Source of the DNA: Calditrichia bacterium
GTDB lineage: Bacteria > Calditrichota > Calditrichia > RBG-13-44-9 > J075
Direction: 5' to 3'
DNA: 64,000 bases
Assembly (NCBI GenBank): GCA_028284445.1
Contig: JANQRS010000024.1
Span: 1-64,000, forward strand
The position numbers and the translations under genes were made by a program. A model generated the notes under the pieces. That model made no database searches. It was not told where the DNA came from and saw only the letters and a program-made list of their open reading frames with translations. The number at the start of each line of letters is the position of its first letter. Position 1 is the first letter of the stretch. Below, piece after piece: positions 17,753-27,535 of the stretch.

Positions 17753-18775
17753 CTATTTATTGTCAGGCATAGCATGGTCTGCCGGGAAAATGCCACGCTT
17801 GTGGGTACCGAAGCCATACATTGTCGGCTTAAATTCCCCGACGATGTCCACGTTGGCTCTGCCGGGCACATCCATTTCCAATCCCCAAAAAACAGCGTTC
17901 ACCAAAATGCGCCGCAGCCCCTCACTGAGCATATCGACGGAAGCTCCCATAGTGGTAGTAAAAACGCGAGAGCTATTGCCGGTTTCTCCTTTATAATGTT
18001 TCACCCAGGCCAGAGGCATCAGTGGCTTACCGGGTTTCGGCACGTCCCAGGGATTCATCCCGACCAATACCTGGCCGTGCAAGAGCACCTCGCTATCACC
18101 AGTCAGGCTATTGATACCGTATACATCGGTGGGCCCGAATACATCAACCACACTATTGAGCACCGGATGCTTGTGATTTAAGCCGTCAATCAAACCGCGG
18201 GTTGCTTCGCGGCCGTGATGGCCATGATGATTCACCCAGGTTTCACCCAGAACCTGTCGCCCCCAGCCACCTTCAAATGCTTTATCGTTATAACTGTGTT
18301 TTGCATATTTGCTATCTTTGTTACGGCTGTAACTGAAGGCATGCGTAGATGTGCGAAGTCCAATAATCGGCTTACCGGAATTGGTATAATCAATGATATG
18401 CTTCATATCGGCATCCGGTAATTCACGAAAGCGCGTAAAGATAATCATGCAATCTGCATCTTTTAGCACTTCCAGGCCGGTAATATTGGTCTGATTTTCC
18501 GGATCAATTTCACCGGTCTTGGGATCGAGGGAGAACAGAACTGTACACTTAAACCCATGACGGGCAGCAAGAATCTTTCCGAGCATTGGTAGCGCTTCTT
18601 CCGAGCGGTATTCCTCATCGCCACTAACCAGAACCACATGTTTTCCCTTGCCAGGTCCCTCAAAACCATCGTAAACCACCCATTTTGCCTGTTCTTGCCC
18701 CATAAGCACCCCTGCCAGAATTAGATTCAATAAGATACCGTAAATCCAGCCATTAAAATTAGCACCTGTCTTCAT
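17753..18775 (-). CDS. Exported ThuA-domain protein
   Basis: A 340-residue protein with a signal peptide (about 8-27) and a ThuA (trehalose-utilisation type, glutamine-amidotransferase-like fold) domain: GKHVVLVSGDEEYRSEEA near 45-62, ADCMIIFTRFRELPD near 107, and GLRTSTHAF near 139-147. Some ThuA homologues are lyases or hydrolases acting on oxidised disaccharides, and exported versions are frequent next to glycoside hydrolases and dehydrogenases in planctomycetes and FCB bacteria. Its start codon overlaps the stop of the small membrane-protein gene upstream by one base (TAATG). A role in carbohydrate breakdown together with the GH2 enzyme is inferred from position. Confidence 0.87.
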   Translation of the reverse strand: MKTGANFNGWIYGILLNLILAGVLMGQEQAKWVVYDGFEGPGKGKHVVLVSGDEEYRSEEALPMLGKILAARHGFKCTVLFSLDPKTGEIDPENQTNITGLEVLKDADCMIIFTRFRELPDADMKHIIDYTNSGKPIIGLRTSTHAFSYSRNKDSKYAKHSYNDKAFEGGWGRQVLGETWVNHHGHHGREATRGLIDGLNHKHPVLNSVVDVFGPTDVYGINSLTGDSEVLLHGQVLVGMNPWDVPKPGKPLMPLAWVKHYKGETGNSSRVFTTTMGASVDMLSEGLRRILVNAVFWGLEMDVPGRANVDIVGEFKPTMYGFGTHKRGIFPADHAMPDNK

Positions 18776-19152
18776 TATTCTCCTCCGGAATCATCACTGC
18801 TTTTAAAGAAACTCAGTCCTATCTGGGCGCCGAAATAGGCTGCAACCAGGTACATAATATTGAATGCCACCTCATTGACGGCAGGCATAGACTTTGAATA
18901 GAGTACCACAATTTCGAAAATCACAAAAATAAGTCCGAATACCAATGCCAGCGCCATTTCACCGGATATAGCAACGACAACCACAATCAAACCGCCAATA
19001 AATGCCGCGAGGCCACGCGAGGCAATCGCCGCTATATCTCCGCTCGACTCCGGTGGCCAGATAAGACCGCCTGCCCACTCAAATACAACCACAGCAATAA
19101 CTGCAACAATAAATGCCACAGCCAATGCAACCAGATTCTTAAACAAAATCAT
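18775..19152 (-). CDS. Small four-helix membrane protein of unknown function
   Basis: 125 residues with four hydrophobic segments (about 5-27, 42-62, 63-85, 92-115) and a short acidic, serine-rich tail (SSDDSGGE). No recognised family. Translation is probably coupled to the ThuA gene through the TAATG overlap. It opens with MILFKNLVALAVAF. A weak ribosome site (GAGGGGTG, 7-14 bases upstream) precedes the ATG. It is probably an inner-membrane protein; no function should be assigned. Confidence 0.75.
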   Translation of the reverse strand: MILFKNLVALAVAFIVAVIAVVVFEWAGGLIWPPESSGDIAAIASRGLAAFIGGLIVVVVAISGEMALALVFGLIFVIFEIVVLYSKSMPAVNEVAFNIMYLVAAYFGAQIGLSFFKSSDDSGGE

Positions 19153-19330
19153 TCAATCACCCCTCTTGAAACTGTGTATGCCATGCAACAAATCGATGAA
19201 CGCCCTTTGGAGCACCTTTTCTCAATGTAAGGGAACGCAAAATATTCGGCAAATTTCAGATTGAATTAGCCTTGCAGATATTGCATGCGGCGGGAAAGCG
19301 GGTATGAAGTGATGTGAAAAAATACTTCTT

Positions 19331-19393
19331 AGACAGGATGAACAGGATTGACAGGATAAAGACAAGAAGTGCCTTATCCTGTCAATCCTGTCT
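19331..19393. repeat. GACAGGAT-type palindrome, copy 2
   Basis: AGACAGGATGAACAGGATTG at the left and the inverse ending TCAATCCTGTCT at the right form a 63-bp palindrome with a short variable centre. It lies just past the stop of the TonB receptor gene and could act as its transcript end, though no U-run follows. The rest of the 19153-19405 gap shows nothing else. Confidence 0.88.
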
Positions 19394-19405
19394 AAATCAA
19401 AATCT

Positions 19406-21460
19406 CTACATTCGCAAGCGAATCGTCGCTACGGCAGACCGGCCCTGGGCTGGATATACAAAAACCACATCCTCACCGGTAAAGGGATCGGCAAAGGTAT
19501 AGCCCGAGCTATTGTAGCGATTGTCCAATAGATTTTGCACTGTTAACTGCAGTTGATAATTGGACCAGTCGAGCTGCAAGCGAGCATCGAGCAGATTAAA
19601 ACCCGGCAAGGTTGTGGTATTCAAGTCATCAAGATATACTTCGCCAAAGAAGCGTTGCGATAGCGAGGCATTGATATTCTCACTTAACTGCATATTTAAA
19701 GCATGGGTAGCGGTATGTTTGGGGATATGCTTTAGCATATTGCCTTTGGTATCGCCAGCCTCAGATGTGACGTCGCTATAATTATAGGTATGATGCGTAC
19801 GAATGCGATTACCAAAATATAGCGTCAAGGCGCTTTCGATTCCCTGGTGACGACTTTCAAGTATATTGCCATATTTGAAGGTGGTGAGATCGAGATCAAT
19901 CTCATTGGTAATATCCAGCAGATAAGCAGAAAGTGTCAGTTCGCCAAAAATTCGATCTTCCGCCAGCGGTAAGCGTTGATAAATACCGAGGTCGTAATTC
20001 CAGGATGTTTGCGGCTCCAAATCACCATTGGCAAAATTAAAGACCCCAAATCCGACACCGCTTAAATCAAGTACCCGCTGATCATACAGCTGATCCAAGG
20101 TCGGCGCTTTGAATGCCCGCGACCAATTGGCGTATAAGTGGCCATTCGCATTGCCGGCTAAATATTGGTAGTTCAGGCCAACTCGTGGCGAAAATTGACT
20201 AAAATCGACATCATTAAGGGTTTCGCTACGGTTTTGTAAGGCGTCAAAGCGAACACCGGTAGTGGCGCGTAGTCGCTCAGTTAAGCGGAACTTGCCTTCC
20301 AGATATAGGCCGGCCTTAATCCTATTGCCGCTACCGCCGGTGGTCTCCGTCACCTGATCTGCCTCAAAATATTGACTGTCATAGCTACCGGCATCCAAAT
20401 CGATTCCAGCAATTAACAACTGCTCTCCTGTCCTGCGCTGATACTGAAACTGCGCCCAACCGAGCAAATTTGTTTCATCTTCAAACTGTGTATCGCCGAA
20501 TTCGGGTGTCACCTGAATGGTTCGGGTTTGCTCCTGTTGAAAATTGCGAAATCCGGCATCGAGAGACAGTCGACTTGCGGCGTCGGGATTGCTGCGGAAG
20601 CCAGCGCTTAGCTCAACAATTCTACGATCGCGGGCGTCCGCCGCAAACAATTCAGAACTCTGCTGATCATCAGCCTCAGCAACGTCAAGCACAAGAGGGC
20701 CGGGCTCATTCTTGTCAAGGAATGTCGTGCGCACCTGCCCAAATATCTGCCCTTTATTGCTCAATGCTTTATTCACCCGGGCCGTGGCGGTATAGTTTTC
20801 CCACTCGGAATGATCGCGATAGCCATCAACTTGATTGGCAGAGGCGCCCAGGCTATAGGTATAGTTATCTTGCTGACGTTGCAGAAAAAGATCGCCCCCG
20901 CGGGTGCCAAAACTGCCGCCTTCCAATCCAAGAGACATGGCGTCGCCCAATTGCTGATTGCGCGTCTGAATATTAATCACCGCGCCGAGCGCCAGGTCGC
21001 CATAAACGGCAGAACCGCCGCCACGCGTTACCTCAATACGCTGGATCTCGTTGATCGGAATTTGACTCCAGTTGATCAAACCGGAATTTAGATCGTTTAG
21101 TGGTACACCGTCCACGATCAGGAGAATATTTTCAGCCTCTCCCCCACCGAAGAATCCGCGCACCACGGCCATTGGGAGGTGGTTGCTGGCATCCTGCTGC
21201 ACAAAGGTCAAGCCGGGTAAATGCTCCAATACATCAACCAGATTCTGGGCGGGAATTTGCCGCAGCTCCACTTCCGTGAGAATATGCGACGCGGTAGTTG
21301 ACTCCCGCAGCAGGCTTTCCGAGCGATCGCCGACAACAATCACTTCTTCCAGGGCAAATTGTGGTTTGTCTTCGTCGGATTGGGCAAGGAGCGACACACC
21401 TCCAATTATCAAATATATCATTAACATATAAAGCAGCGTAAATCGGTTCGTTTTCAACAT
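19406..21460 (-). CDS. TonB-dependent outer-membrane receptor
   Basis: A 684-residue receptor with a signal peptide (about 8-27), a TonB-box-like EEVIVVG segment at about 38-44, a plug domain (ILLIVDGVPLND and GGGSAVYGDLALGAV motifs, about 50-165) and a 22-strand barrel ending in the aromatic/hydrophobic VATIRLRM. It has no N-terminal carboxypeptidase-like extension, so it resembles the BtuB/CirA group rather than the SusC group. GAGGAA lies 10 bases before the ATG. It stands alone with no ABC importer nearby, so the ligand (siderophore, vitamin or other) cannot be named. Confidence 0.93.
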   Translation of the reverse strand: MLKTNRFTLLYMLMIYLIIGGVSLLAQSDEDKPQFALEEVIVVGDRSESLLRESTTASHILTEVELRQIPAQNLVDVLEHLPGLTFVQQDASNHLPMAVVRGFFGGGEAENILLIVDGVPLNDLNSGLINWSQIPINEIQRIEVTRGGGSAVYGDLALGAVINIQTRNQQLGDAMSLGLEGGSFGTRGGDLFLQRQQDNYTYSLGASANQVDGYRDHSEWENYTATARVNKALSNKGQIFGQVRTTFLDKNEPGPLVLDVAEADDQQSSELFAADARDRRIVELSAGFRSNPDAASRLSLDAGFRNFQQEQTRTIQVTPEFGDTQFEDETNLLGWAQFQYQRRTGEQLLIAGIDLDAGSYDSQYFEADQVTETTGGSGNRIKAGLYLEGKFRLTERLRATTGVRFDALQNRSETLNDVDFSQFSPRVGLNYQYLAGNANGHLYANWSRAFKAPTLDQLYDQRVLDLSGVGFGVFNFANGDLEPQTSWNYDLGIYQRLPLAEDRIFGELTLSAYLLDITNEIDLDLTTFKYGNILESRHQGIESALTLYFGNRIRTHHTYNYSDVTSEAGDTKGNMLKHIPKHTATHALNMQLSENINASLSQRFFGEVYLDDLNTTTLPGFNLLDARLQLDWSNYQLQLTVQNLLDNRYNSSGYTFADPFTGEDVVFVYPAQGRSAVATIRLRM

Positions 21461-21748
21461 GAATACAGTTCCTCTTCAATACGTCAATTTTAGGCAAATA
21501 CCGATCCCATTTGGCTCCGTGGCATCTTGTGCTATGGGCAATAATATACTTAAGAAAAATCACGATTGCTGCGTCAAATACGAAGACTGTTCACACCGGT
21601 CATTTTTCCCGGCCAAACCGGCGTAAGCATCCAAATTTTTGCATATTAAATATTTTTGCAGCCAAAATTCTTCGATAAACCGCGAATAATTAGTAGAGAA
21701 TATTTTCCAGAAGCATCTATGATAATATCCGGCGAGGGAGGAATACAT

Positions 21749-23893
21749 ATGGCAAGGCAAAAGTGCTTAACTTTACTGAGTTTGGCAACACTCTTCTGTT
21801 TTAACCTATACGCTCAGGATACCTGGACCTGGCTCAACCCGCATCCGCAAGGGAATTATTTAACCGATCTTGTAGCATTTAATGAAAGTTCCATGCTTGC
21901 TGTCGGATTTGACGGGACGGTATTGCGCACAAATAATGCCGGGGAAGATTGGGAGATCCAGCAAATCGACATGGAAGGCATTCAGCATATTACAGCTGTT
22001 TATTTTCTGAACGAGACACTCGGCTGGGCCATATCCTTTCCCAATGTGCTTAAAACGGTAGACGGAGGAATAACCTGGGAAATTTACGAAACAGAAGCAG
22101 AGGAATTTTTCACAGATATTTTCTTCGTCGATGCAAAAATCGGTTATATCAGTGGCAACGATGGACAGATCTTGAAATCCATCAATGGTGGCAGAGATTG
22201 GCAAGTACTGGGGAGTGTCACGGACAATTCACTTCTTGCTCTCCATTTCGTGACCGGGCTTCGCGGCTGGGCAGTTGGCGTGAACGGCACTATGATAGAA
22301 ACAAGTGACGGCGGTTTAAGTTGGGCCGTCCACGACTTCATGACCTCTCGCATTCTGCATAGCGTCACTTTTAGTTCCACTTCGACAGGTTGGATAGTCG
22401 GCGATCAGGGCATGGTCTATAAAACGATAGATGCAGGAGAATCATGGCATCTTCAAACCGCCTTCACACAGGTAGATCTAGTGGATGCCAGTTTCGCAAA
22501 CGCGTCCGTAGGTTCGATGTCAGCCAGAGACAATCAGGCAAATATTATATTCAAAACTGAGGATGGCGGGGCGACCTGGGCACAGCAAGCATTGCCTGAA
22601 ATTGGCGGTATTTCTACTATCGTTTTTAGCGACAGCCAATTTGGTTGGGGTCTTGGCGGCGGTAGTGGCAGAATAATCCGGACGGTAAATGGTGGCGCAC
22701 AGTGGGGGGAGCTAACTCAAGGCTCACATCATGCGATTGTCGATATTCAGCCATTTGGTTCCGGCAATGCTCTTGCTATTTCAGGATGGGAGGGTAGCCT
22801 TTTACAAACCAATAATTCCTGGCAAACTCACCAAGTAATGACAGATCTCGGCGAAAACAATTTTCTGGCCTTTGATTTTATTAATGACCACATCGGATGG
22901 GCAATCAAGAGGAGTGGCCTCATATATAAAACGGAGGACGCCGCAGCCGGGTGGACACATCAGCCGGCAAGTCAGAACGAATACTTGAGAGACATCGATT
23001 TTGTTGATACCCAACACGGCTGGGCGGTTGGAGACGCCGGTACGGTGCTGGCCACAAAAGATGGTGGTGTGAATTGGGATAATCAGGACAGCCAAACGGA
23101 AGATGGTCTACAGAGCGTTTTCTTTCTCGATGAAAATAATGGCTGGACTTGTGGACGAAAATGGACCGTCCGAAGAACAACGGACGGGGGAGCTACATGG
23201 CAAGTTTCAGCAACAAAATCACCTCTAGCAAAAGTCCAGGATGTATTTTTTTCGATTCACTTCGTGGACGCACAAACTGGCTGGGTCGTTGGGGATCGTG
23301 GGCGCATTCATAAAACAACGGATGGGGGGACAACCTGGACGGAGCAAAGCATCCCGGTCACGGAAACCCTACTTTTCGTACGATTTCAGGATAGAAATAA
23401 TGGCTGGGTCAGCGGAAGTCGCGGCGTGCTGCTACACACTCAAGACGGAGGAACTACCTGGTCGCAAATACCAACCCCAACCTCTAAAGCGCTTTCCGCG
23501 TTCTATTTTGACGAATTTGGACTCGGATATTTCTACGGTGCGAACGGAACCATTCTTCGCCTAAATTCGGATGAATTAACAAGTGCTACCAGCGTAAACC
23601 CGTCTGGGCTTCCACAGTCGATTCATCTCCAGCAAAACTATCCAAATCCATTCAACCCGACAACCACCATTGCATACGAACTGAATGCATCAACTCCTGT
23701 GAAATTATACATTCACAACATGCTTGGTCAGGCAATCACAACGCTGGTTAACGAATTTCAAACCGCAGGAAGTCATTTCGTTGAATGGAACGGACGGAAT
23801 AGTTATGGGCAGGAGGTTCCGACCGGCATTTACTTTTATAGCATCGAAACGACGGATGCCCAATTCACGCGGAAGATGTTGCTGCTACGTTAG
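21749..23893 (+). CDS. Secreted YCF48/BNR-type propeller protein with sorting domain
   Basis: A 714-residue paralogue of the protein at 6588. The signal peptide is about 1-22, followed by DTWTWLNPHPQGNYLTD, which mirrors the WVWQEPTPVGNYFYD start of the other. About fourteen YCF48-type repeats fill residues 25-610 with G-W-x-x-G and T-x-D-G-G-x-T-W signatures. The last 90 residues are NYPNPFNPTTTI plus the FlgD-like sorting domain ending RKMLLLR. The start at 21749 is preceded by GGGAGG at 8 bases; an in-frame ATG at 21656 would add a non-signal leader. Surface function unknown. Confidence 0.92.
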   Translation: MARQKCLTLLSLATLFCFNLYAQDTWTWLNPHPQGNYLTDLVAFNESSMLAVGFDGTVLRTNNAGEDWEIQQIDMEGIQHITAVYFLNETLGWAISFPNVLKTVDGGITWEIYETEAEEFFTDIFFVDAKIGYISGNDGQILKSINGGRDWQVLGSVTDNSLLALHFVTGLRGWAVGVNGTMIETSDGGLSWAVHDFMTSRILHSVTFSSTSTGWIVGDQGMVYKTIDAGESWHLQTAFTQVDLVDASFANASVGSMSARDNQANIIFKTEDGGATWAQQALPEIGGISTIVFSDSQFGWGLGGGSGRIIRTVNGGAQWGELTQGSHHAIVDIQPFGSGNALAISGWEGSLLQTNNSWQTHQVMTDLGENNFLAFDFINDHIGWAIKRSGLIYKTEDAAAGWTHQPASQNEYLRDIDFVDTQHGWAVGDAGTVLATKDGGVNWDNQDSQTEDGLQSVFFLDENNGWTCGRKWTVRRTTDGGATWQVSATKSPLAKVQDVFFSIHFVDAQTGWVVGDRGRIHKTTDGGTTWTEQSIPVTETLLFVRFQDRNNGWVSGSRGVLLHTQDGGTTWSQIPTPTSKALSAFYFDEFGLGYFYGANGTILRLNSDELTSATSVNPSGLPQSIHLQQNYPNPFNPTTTIAYELNASTPVKLYIHNMLGQAITTLVNEFQTAGSHFVEWNGRNSYGQEVPTGIYFYSIETTDAQFTRKMLLLR

Positions 23894-24147
23894 TGAGAAG
23901 AACTGGGTATTTCGGCTAACACCATATTTCCTGGGTTCAAATATCCGGCCCCACCTGTCCATATTTGAACGCAGTCTGTGCGAAGAGCGAACACCTCGAT
24001 CTGCCAATCATCCATCCTCTTTGCTTTAAATGCGGTCGTTGCCCTTCTGGCATGATAATTGGTCTATGGTACGGCAAGAGACCGCACCCTGCGGCCTCAA
24101 ATGACTAAGTCCCGTTGCCTTATCGTTCCAGATGGAGGAACCGCACA

Positions 24148-26592
24148 ATGATGCTTCATAACTACCTAAAGATCGCCCTGCGAAATTTCCTTAAACAAAA
24201 ATCATATTCGGTCATCAATATTCTCGGTCTGGCAATCGGCATTGCCTGTTGTATCCTGATCTTGCTGCATATTCAGGACGAACTCAACTTCGACAGAATG
24301 CACAACAAGGCGGATCAAATCTATCGGGTAGTTGAAGAACGAACCCGTTCGAATGGCGACAACATGAAAGTTGCCTTCACCAAAGCACCGCTCGGACCAG
24401 CGCTGGTAGAGGACTATCCCGATGTTTTACAAAGCGTGCGATTTTTTAGCGGATGGCGACTAACCGTCAAAAAGGATGAAAGCGGAATAATTGTTCGGGA
24501 CTATCATTTCACCGACCCCGGCTTCTTTAAGGTTTTCGACTATGAACTGCTCGCCGGCAATGCCGAAACGGCCCTGGCCGAGCCGCAATCGGTGGTCATC
24601 ACGCAATCATTTGCCGAATCACTGTTTGGCGAGACAGCTGCAATTGGCCAGACACTAAAGATTGAGGCGGAAGATTTTGAAGAGTTCGGCGAAGTTGATT
24701 ATCGAATCACCGGGGTCATGGCCGATATTCCCAGCAATTCACATCTGGACTTCAAGTTCCTGATCTCCATGCCAACCTTGAATCGCTTCGAGTATGTATG
24801 GGAATCGATGAGCAGCTGGCGATCCAGTTTCGTTTCAACCTACGTCCTGCTGGATGAAACCGCGTCCGCAAATTCTCTTTTGGCATCATTCGAGGCATTC
24901 AGTGCAAAGTACATGGGCGAAGAGGAATGGGCGAAGCGCCAATTTTTCCTACAGCCGCTGACAGATATTCACTTTTATTCCGAAGATATTCGCTTCGAGC
25001 AAAACGAGCGCGAGGGCCAAATTTTCTACGTTTATGTATTCTCGATGATCGCTATCTTCATTGTATTAATTGCCTGTATCAATTACATGAATCTCGCTAC
25101 TGCCCGCTCGATCAATCGCGCCCGTGAGGTCGGCATGCGCAAAGTTGTCGGTGCAGCCCGGGGACAATTGATTCGCCAATTCCTGGGCGAGTCTCTCTTG
25201 ACGACGCTTTTTGCGGCCATTGTTGCCCTGGTGCTGGTCGAGGCGGCACTGCCCTTCTTTAATGATATAGCCGACAAAAATCTGAACCTGAATTTGTCCA
25301 AAAATACAACTATTTTTGCAGCGCTTTTTATCCTGGCAACAATTTTAGGTGTATTGGCAGGCATGTATCCGGCCTTCATTCTATCAGGCTTCAAACCGAT
25401 TAGCGTGCTTAGCGGGTCGGGTAGCAGCAAGGCATATAACAAATCTCGCTTGCGGCAATTCCTGGTAACCCTGCAGTTTTCCCTGTCAAGCATTATGATC
25501 GTAGCGACCTTGATCATTTATTCGCAACTGGACTATATGCAGAACAAGGAACTTGGGTTTGATGAGGATCGCCTGCTACTATTCGACATCAATCATGACG
25601 GTATTCAAAGTAATTTTGGCGCTGTCAAAGAGGCCTTGTTACAACAGGCCTCGATTCAGCAGGTAACAGTCTCCTCGCGAGTGCCCGGCGACTGGAAAAA
25701 TTTTCGCCGCATTGGCGTAAAAACACCGGAAGCAGCGGATGAAGAAACGTCGACGATGTTCTTCAATGGCATCGACGAAGACTTTCTTTCCACCTATCAG
25801 ATTGAACTCCTGGCGGGACGCAATTTCAATCGTGAACTGGCCTCCGATTCCACCGCGCTGATTCTCAACAAAACCGCCGCTTCCGCTCTTTTTGGTAATG
25901 AAGCTCTCGGTAAGGAGATTGAAGTGCCATCAAGAGAATTTTCAGGGCAGATCATCGGCATCGTGGAGGACTTCCACTTTCATTCGCTGCATGAAGATAT
26001 CAGTCCGATGGTGATGGGATTTATGCCGGAGTCCGGCCGCCATGTCATCCACGGCATCGACTACTTTACGATGCGCATTCAAGGTCAGGATGTTACTGAG
26101 ACGATTGCTGCTGTCCGCGACATTCACAATAGATTTGATCCCATCAATCCGCTGGAATTTGCCTTCCTCGACGATTGGCTGCTGAATCAGTATAGCGAAG
26201 ATAGTCAGGTCGGACAGCTGTTTGGGGTATCGGCAGCATTGGCGATCCTGGTGGCCTGTATTGGTCTCTTTGGCCTGGCAACTTTTAGTGCGGAACAGCG
26301 CACCAAAGAAATTGGCGTGCGGAAAGTGCTTGGCGCAACCATTGCCAATATCGTTCAACTGCTCTATCGCGATTTTAGCCGCCCGGTACTCTTCGGCCTG
26401 ATTGTGGCATTTCCAATTGTCTATTGGGCGATGCATTCCTGGCTGCAACAGTTTGCCTATCGCATAACGATTGGTTTCTGGCCGTTCCTGCTCGGAGGTG
26501 CAATTGCCCTGTTCATTGCCCTTGCGACAGTGAGCTATCAGGCAATCAAAGCTGCTATTCGCAATCCGGTGGAAGCTTTGCGGTATGAATAG
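24148..26592 (+). CDS. MacB/FtsX-type ABC transporter permease
   Basis: An 814-residue inner-membrane protein of the large FtsX/MacB class common in Bacteroidota-like bacteria. It opens MMLHNYLKIALRNFLKQKSY, has a first membrane helix at about 20-42, a periplasmic MacB_PCD domain (about 45-285), an FtsX block of three helices, a second periplasmic domain (about 470-660) and a final FtsX block with the conserved EIGVRKVLGAT and PVEALRYE end. GGAGGA precedes the ATG at 24148. No ATPase gene is adjacent, so it must use one encoded elsewhere. Members export lipoproteins, peptides or drugs or transmit mechanical force to periplasmic partners; the substrate is unknown. Confidence 0.92.
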   Translation: MMLHNYLKIALRNFLKQKSYSVINILGLAIGIACCILILLHIQDELNFDRMHNKADQIYRVVEERTRSNGDNMKVAFTKAPLGPALVEDYPDVLQSVRFFSGWRLTVKKDESGIIVRDYHFTDPGFFKVFDYELLAGNAETALAEPQSVVITQSFAESLFGETAAIGQTLKIEAEDFEEFGEVDYRITGVMADIPSNSHLDFKFLISMPTLNRFEYVWESMSSWRSSFVSTYVLLDETASANSLLASFEAFSAKYMGEEEWAKRQFFLQPLTDIHFYSEDIRFEQNEREGQIFYVYVFSMIAIFIVLIACINYMNLATARSINRAREVGMRKVVGAARGQLIRQFLGESLLTTLFAAIVALVLVEAALPFFNDIADKNLNLNLSKNTTIFAALFILATILGVLAGMYPAFILSGFKPISVLSGSGSSKAYNKSRLRQFLVTLQFSLSSIMIVATLIIYSQLDYMQNKELGFDEDRLLLFDINHDGIQSNFGAVKEALLQQASIQQVTVSSRVPGDWKNFRRIGVKTPEAADEETSTMFFNGIDEDFLSTYQIELLAGRNFNRELASDSTALILNKTAASALFGNEALGKEIEVPSREFSGQIIGIVEDFHFHSLHEDISPMVMGFMPESGRHVIHGIDYFTMRIQGQDVTETIAAVRDIHNRFDPINPLEFAFLDDWLLNQYSEDSQVGQLFGVSAALAILVACIGLFGLATFSAEQRTKEIGVRKVLGATIANIVQLLYRDFSRPVLFGLIVAFPIVYWAMHSWLQQFAYRITIGFWPFLLGGAIALFIALATVSYQAIKAAIRNPVEALRYE

Positions 26593-26598
26593 ATGAAG

Positions 26599-27513
26599 TC
26601 AATCATGCATCGGTTCATAGAGGCGCTCAACAATCCACATATGGGGTAAAGTTACCAGTGAGGTGAGGACAAAGAAAATCCCCAAATATGGGACATCCAA
26701 TGAAAATTGCTCCAGGGCAAAAAACAGAAGAAGCATGCCGAGGATCGCGACGGCTGTAAAGGGCAATGCCTTTACGATGAGATCTTTCGCTTCAAGCCGG
26801 CTATCCAATGCGCGTAGTTGAGTGAGCTCTTCGGAAAAAGAGTGAAGCGAATGCCAGATCGCAAAATATACTGTAAAGCTGATAATTAGCGAGGTATTAA
26901 AGAATAGCAAGGAAAGCACAGCAACATTTACTATTTCCAGCGAGATCACGGACAGATCCGACAGGTGAGATAAATAAAGACTCAAATAGCAGATCCCCAG
27001 CAATAAATAAAGACCGTATATCAATAGCGCAGATTGCTCCTGTAGAAGAAGGAGAAATGTTTCATATTCCCCAATAATATCTCGAATAATTGGGGTCGCC
27101 TCATCTGTATGACAAAGAATAGGCATTAGTGCAACGAATGCACCCCAAATGCAGTATACCGTTCTTTTCAGGAACAGCTGCTCGCGAAAATCAACGTATG
27201 TAAAATTGGATTGCCCAAAATGATAGAAAGAGGCAATCAAGAATACAACCAGAGCGAGCGGTGGCAACAGCAACCATACCAGGGCGTAGCCACCCATCAT
27301 ACTACCGTAAAGAATATAGAACTGCCGCCTCGCCGCATTAATATGCTCTTGACGGGTATGGCGGAAAACCAACCAATCCGTTGCGCCATGAGGTATACCG
27401 ACCAGCACCATCAATGCTGCAAAAAACCATAATTCATATTCCCGGACCACCTCCGGCACCAACAGAAAACAGAATGTCACGCAAATTGTAAGAATATTTG
27501 CTATCCAAGGCAT
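26599..27513 (-). CDS. blh: Brp/Blh-family beta-carotene 15,15'-dioxygenase
   Basis: A 304-residue integral-membrane enzyme that splits beta-carotene into two retinal molecules. The family motifs are all visible: GIPHGATDW (His42), FYHFGQSN, an IWHSLHS double-His segment and LPHMWIVERLY near the C-terminus; these histidines bind the catalytic iron in characterised members. About eight hydrophobic segments are present. It lies 22 bp after the rhodopsin stop on the same strand, so it is the second gene of the phototrophy operon and supplies its chromophore. GAGG lies 9 bases before the ATG. No carotenoid genes (crtE, B, I, Y) are in the window. Confidence 0.95.
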   Translation of the reverse strand: MPWIANILTICVTFCFLLVPEVVREYELWFFAALMVLVGIPHGATDWLVFRHTRQEHINAARRQFYILYGSMMGGYALVWLLLPPLALVVFLIASFYHFGQSNFTYVDFREQLFLKRTVYCIWGAFVALMPILCHTDEATPIIRDIIGEYETFLLLLQEQSALLIYGLYLLLGICYLSLYLSHLSDLSVISLEIVNVAVLSLLFFNTSLIISFTVYFAIWHSLHSFSEELTQLRALDSRLEAKDLIVKALPFTAVAILGMLLLFFALEQFSLDVPYLGIFFVLTSLVTLPHMWIVERLYEPMHD

Positions 27514-27535
27514 CCTTCATTACCTCGTGTATTGC

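Noticed and set aside
23930..23960. Short tRNA-like 3' end (GGGTTCAAATATCCGGCCCCACC)
   Set aside because: The loop resembles a T-arm, but the flanking bases do not pair as a 5-bp T-stem and no acceptor, D-arm or anticodon arm is found upstream.
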